Shown piece after piece: positions 61,280-64,000 of a stretch of DNA of 64,000 bases. Position 1 is the stretch's first letter, and the number at the start of each line of letters is the position of its first letter. Source of the stretch: Muribaculaceae bacterium. Lineage in GTDB: Bacteria; Bacteroidota; Bacteroidia; Bacteroidales; Muribaculaceae. The stretch is from positions 1 through 64,000 of the forward strand of contig JAFRRT010000002.1 in assembly GCA_017427945.1 (NCBI GenBank). The letters run 5' to 3'. The notes under the pieces are model-generated. The model made no database searches. It saw only the letters and a list, made by a program, of their open reading frames with translations, and was not told the DNA's origin. The position numbers and the translations under genes are program-made.

Positions 61280-61981
61280 ATGAATTATGCAATTATAGCA
61301 GCCGGCGAAGGTTCGCGACTGGCTCAGGAGGGCATCGCCAAACCCAAACCACTGGTTGAACTGCAAGGCGAACCGATGATTGGGCGACTCATCAACATCA
61401 TGCTCAGATGCAATGCCCAAAGCATCAGTATCATCGTTAATGAGCACATGACCGAGGTTCGGGAGTATCTTGAAAGCCTCACTTTGCCGGTACCACTTCA
61501 TCTTGTGGTGAAGACAACGCCCAGCTCAATGCACAGCCTGTGGCACTTGAGCAAAGTAATACCCCGTGGCAAATTCTGCTTGACGACAGTTGACACCATT
61601 TTCCGTGAAGAAGATTTCAAAGGGTATATCCAATCGTTTGAAGAGGACAAACGCCACGACGGCATGTGGGCAGTCACACCCTTTGTCGACGATGAAAAAC
61701 CACTGTGGGTAGATGTTGACGAGGAAATGAACATTACTGCATTCCGCGACAAGAAATGGGAAGGCGCGACCTATGTATCAGGAGGAGTTTATGCCATGAC
61801 CCACCGCGCCTTTAAAGTGCTTAACCAGTGTATCGAGCAAGGCACCAGTCGCATGCGCAACTTCCAAAGGGCCCTGGTGGATTCCGGCTCCAAGCTCAAG
61901 GCATACAGCATCGATAAAATCATTGATGTTGACCATGCCGGAGACATTGCAACCGCCGAGGAATTCCTTGGCAAGCGATGA
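61280..61981 (+). CDS. Nucleotidyltransferase-family protein
   Basis: The 233-residue protein has a pyrophosphorylase loop IIAAGEGSRLAQEGIAKPKPLVEL, the KTTPSSMHSLWHL region, LTTVDTIFREED (metal-binding Asp) and YVSGGVYAMTHRAF. It probably joins NTP with a sugar- or choline-phosphate, or is a regulator of such. It lacks a partner here and sits in the pdxA transcription unit. Confidence 0.83.
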   Translation: MNYAIIAAGEGSRLAQEGIAKPKPLVELQGEPMIGRLINIMLRCNAQSISIIVNEHMTEVREYLESLTLPVPLHLVVKTTPSSMHSLWHLSKVIPRGKFCLTTVDTIFREEDFKGYIQSFEEDKRHDGMWAVTPFVDDEKPLWVDVDEEMNITAFRDKKWEGATYVSGGVYAMTHRAFKVLNQCIEQGTSRMRNFQRALVDSGSKLKAYSIDKIIDVDHAGDIATAEEFLGKR

Positions 61982-62008
61982 TCCATTCATTTAAGCATAA
62001 AAATATGA

Positions 62009-62042
62009 GAGGGTGGTTCTGTTTACAATCAGAGCCACCCTC
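62009..62042. terminator. Bidirectional terminator hairpin
   Basis: A 13-bp stem GAGGGTGGTTCTG/CAGAGCCACCCTC (62009-62021 with 62030-62042, one G-U) with an 8-base loop lies between the convergent nucleotidyltransferase gene and dnaA. Confidence 0.9.
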
Positions 62043-62072
62043 AAAACTAATGATTTCTTGACTTTAATTCCG

Positions 62073-63476
62073 TTATTGTGTCAGGCTTGCGGTGATGACT
62101 TGAACTTCACGGCAGAAGTCCTTCTCAATCGACATGCGCTGTTCTATCTGTATGCATGCGTGTAATACCGTTGCATGGGTCCTGTCGAGCTTAGCACCAA
62201 TACTTGTTGAAGACATCATGGCTTCTTTCTTGGCAAGATACATCACCAATTGACGTGCATCACTGATTTCACGTTTGCGCGATTTGCCATACAGCACATC
62301 GGTGGGCAAATTGTAGAAATCAGCAACAGTCTCAGCAATCGATTCAAAAGTAAGCTGCTTAGGCGCTACCCTGACTGTATTACCGATGACACTGCGTGCC
62401 AAATCAATGGTGATATCCTGGTTGAGCATTGTGGCATGAGCCAGCAATGACACCATGACACCCTCAAGTTCACGGACGCTCTCGGTCACATTGGTTGCAA
62501 TAAAGTCAAGTACCTCACTGCTGATTTTCAGACCATCCTGTGACGCTTTCATCGCCAAGAACTTGCGGCGCAACTCATAGTCCGGCTTTTCCAGCTGCAC
62601 TGTCATGCCCCATTTAAAGCGCGAGATTAGTCTCGGCTCCATGCCGTCAAGGTCACTCGGGCGGCGATCACTTGACATCACCAGTTGACACTGATGCTGA
62701 TGCAGGTGGTTAAAGATATGGAAGAATGTGTTCTGCGTTTTATTCTTTCCGGCAAAGAACTGGATATCATCAAGCAGGAGCACATCGATGCTCTCATAAA
62801 AGTTTATGAAGTCGTTGATCTTCTTCTGCAATGTGGCCGTCGTAAACTGGCTCTCGAACATACGTGACGAGACGTACAGAACCCTTTTGCGGGGCTCGTT
62901 TTCCTTGAGCTTGATACCAATGGCCTGCAGCAGGTGCGTCTTACCCACTCCGGTAGCACCAAAAACAAACAAGGGATTGTATGTCTTCACCTCAGGGTGC
63001 TCGGCAATGGCCTGACCGATGCTCACGGCAAGCTTATTGCTCATGCTGCTGCAGTAATTTTCAAAGGTATATCTCAGGTTCAGTTGCGGGTCAATGTCCT
63101 CCAGCTGGTCATCTTGCTCAAAAGGATTGGCGACACGCGGCCTGCGTATCTTTTGTTGCGTCATAAGCCGAGAGCTCGGGTTATCCATATCCTGCTCCAC
63201 AGCACTGGCATCATCGCTACCAATCACATTATATTTATAAGTGAGCTTGACATTCTCGCCGAACTCTTTTTTCAGAGCCAACGAAATAAGATTGATATAT
63301 CGTTCCTCGATTTGCTCGACGAAGAATCGCGAGGGGACCTTGAGCGTCACACGTTCATTTTCCTGATCATAATCAACGGCAACAATGGGAGCGAACCAAA
63401 CATTGAATTGTTCGGCAGGCAGGTTGGCCTTAATGACGTCAAGGCAACGGTTCCACTGTTGTGTAACGTTTGACAT
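62073..63476 (-). CDS. dnaA: Chromosomal replication initiator DnaA
   Basis: DnaA binds origin DNA and opens it. The 467-residue protein has domain I (residues 1-85, QQWNRCLDVIKANLPAEQFN), a variable domain II, the AAA+ domain III with Walker A FGATGVGKTHLLQAIG (about 165-180) and Walker B VLLLDDIQFFAG. Domain IV has the DNA-binding signature SIGAKLDRTHATVLHA. It is minus-strand, with its start just after 63476. Confidence 0.95.
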   Translation of the reverse strand: MSNVTQQWNRCLDVIKANLPAEQFNVWFAPIVAVDYDQENERVTLKVPSRFFVEQIEERYINLISLALKKEFGENVKLTYKYNVIGSDDASAVEQDMDNPSSRLMTQQKIRRPRVANPFEQDDQLEDIDPQLNLRYTFENYCSSMSNKLAVSIGQAIAEHPEVKTYNPLFVFGATGVGKTHLLQAIGIKLKENEPRKRVLYVSSRMFESQFTTATLQKKINDFINFYESIDVLLLDDIQFFAGKNKTQNTFFHIFNHLHQHQCQLVMSSDRRPSDLDGMEPRLISRFKWGMTVQLEKPDYELRRKFLAMKASQDGLKISSEVLDFIATNVTESVRELEGVMVSLLAHATMLNQDITIDLARSVIGNTVRVAPKQLTFESIAETVADFYNLPTDVLYGKSRKREISDARQLVMYLAKKEAMMSSTSIGAKLDRTHATVLHACIQIEQRMSIEKDFCREVQVITASLTQ

Positions 63477-63909
63477 TTCGATATTTTCTTAGTAATGGTT
63501 GGTTTTTTAAGTGCTCTCTTAAGCGCTTTTTCACAGTACAAATTTCGGCCAATATTTTCTTATAAAAAAATGGCTAAAAAATTTGGAAATTTCATTTTAA
63601 CTGTAACAATGTTGAAAAACAAAGGGTTACAACACCATCACAAAAACATGTGTTTTTTAGCATACAACAATCTATGATATGTCTGAATATCAGCAGCTTA
63701 TCGATTATCACCCGTTTTCCTGTTCGCATTAGCAAACTCGCAAACTGCTGTTAATTCAAGGGTTTGAAAATGTAAACACCGAAAACAGTAAAAGTCAAAA
63801 AAAATCCTATTTAGATTAAGTCCAAATAGGAATTTTTCGCGTCATTTTCATGTCATTTTCAACCTTAGCAAAGGACTGATTTGACCGAAATGAGTCATAG
63901 CCATATTTT
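63477..63909. other. Non-coding region upstream of dnaA
   Basis: This is an AT-rich stretch of about 430 bases without a supported gene. I saw no clear 9-mer DnaA box (TTATCCACA or close match). An imperfect -7-like box (plus CAAATTTC at 63539-63546) could serve dnaA. A hairpin terminator for the rightmost gene is at 63815-63841. Confidence 0.5.
63815..63841 (-). terminator. Terminator hairpin after the MlaD-like gene
   Basis: The 8-bp stem TCCTATTT/AAATAGGA (63815-63822 with 63834-63841) is followed on the minus strand by a run of eight T. Confidence 0.8.
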
Positions 63910-64000
63910 TTAGAACACCTTCACGTTGATATAACGTTTTGGGTTCGCTTTAATATCCATCAACAAGGAGTCAAGACTGGCGATAGCATGGTTCGCGTTG
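63910..64000 (-). CDS. 3' end of a probable MlaD/MCE-family gene (partial)
   Basis: The minus strand reads about 29 residues (NANHAIASLDSLLMDIKANP, then KRYINVKVF) to a TAA at 63910-63912. It ends like Bacteroidota MlaD-type lipid-transport proteins, whose C-terminus carries a similar D-L-K-x-N/H-P-K-R-Y-V motif. The gene continues outside the window and a T-rich terminator follows it. The assignment rests on this short tail, from memory of the family. Confidence 0.55.
   Translation of the reverse strand, partial: NANHAIASLDSLLMDIKANPKRYINVKVF

Noticed and set aside
63477-63909. Replication origin next to dnaA
   Set aside because: The region is AT-rich, but I found no cluster of DnaA boxes; it cannot be supported by eye.
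1-64000. CRISPR arrays, tRNAs, insertion sequences
   Set aside because: No regularly spaced repeats, tRNA-like cloverleaves with CCA-adjacent arms, or transposase frames were recognised.

Overview
This window reads as a chromosomal segment of a gut-type Bacteroidota, most likely order Bacteroidales (Prevotella/Muribaculaceae-like). The reasons are the recurrent TTTG-N19-21-TAnnTTTG promoters, the HtrA, MarC, CdaA-FolP and DUF3109 gene complement, secreted proteins with a shared conserved C-terminal tail, and a dockerin-bearing secreted protein. No tRNA, rRNA operon, CRISPR array or insertion sequence was recognised.

Layout. Positions 1-31000 are mostly housekeeping and envelope genes: an Ala-rich lipoprotein, a TPR protein with a GNAT acetyltransferase, a 1505-residue leucine-rich-repeat surface protein, a double META-domain protein, a DUF4153 membrane protein, RNase P RNA, folC, an HtrA protease, hydE, a TerB-like protein, a glycine-zipper lipoprotein, murI, folP-cdaA-DUF3109, marC, a dockerin protein, and a leftward group (EEP phosphatase, beta-helix-like lipoprotein, GHL10 glycosidase). 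Several intergenic regions carry sigma-54-like -24/-12 elements next to envelope genes.

Positions about 29980-58917 form one long leftward surface-polysaccharide locus driven from a canonical promoter at 59224-59255. Its upstream part makes and exports the glycan. It encodes glycosyltransferases, a CDP-glucose to CDP-6-deoxyhexose pathway (rfbF, rfbG, epimerase, reductase), a Wzx flippase, an EpsG-type polymerase, acyltransferases, an O-acetyltransferase interrupted by an in-frame stop, and a PglC/WcaJ-type initiating sugar transferase. Its downstream part, 31062-46216, is unusual. It holds four acyl carrier proteins, two FabH-type ketoacyl synthases, an adenylate-forming ligase, an SDR reductase, an FkbH-like HAD enzyme, a metallo-beta-lactamase-fold hydrolase, a VOC protein, a DegT aminotransferase, two PglD/NeuD acyltransferases (one fused to an ATP-grasp domain), a second ATP-grasp protein and a PLP decarboxylase. 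I infer that this set builds an acyl (short polyketide or glyceryl-type) group and attaches it to an amino sugar of the glycan. Parts of it look internally duplicated, and it has its own internal promoters.

Positions 59384-64000 return to core genes: pdxA, a HAD hydrolase and a nucleotidyltransferase rightward, then dnaA leftward, and the 3' end of a probable MlaD/MCE-family gene at the right edge.
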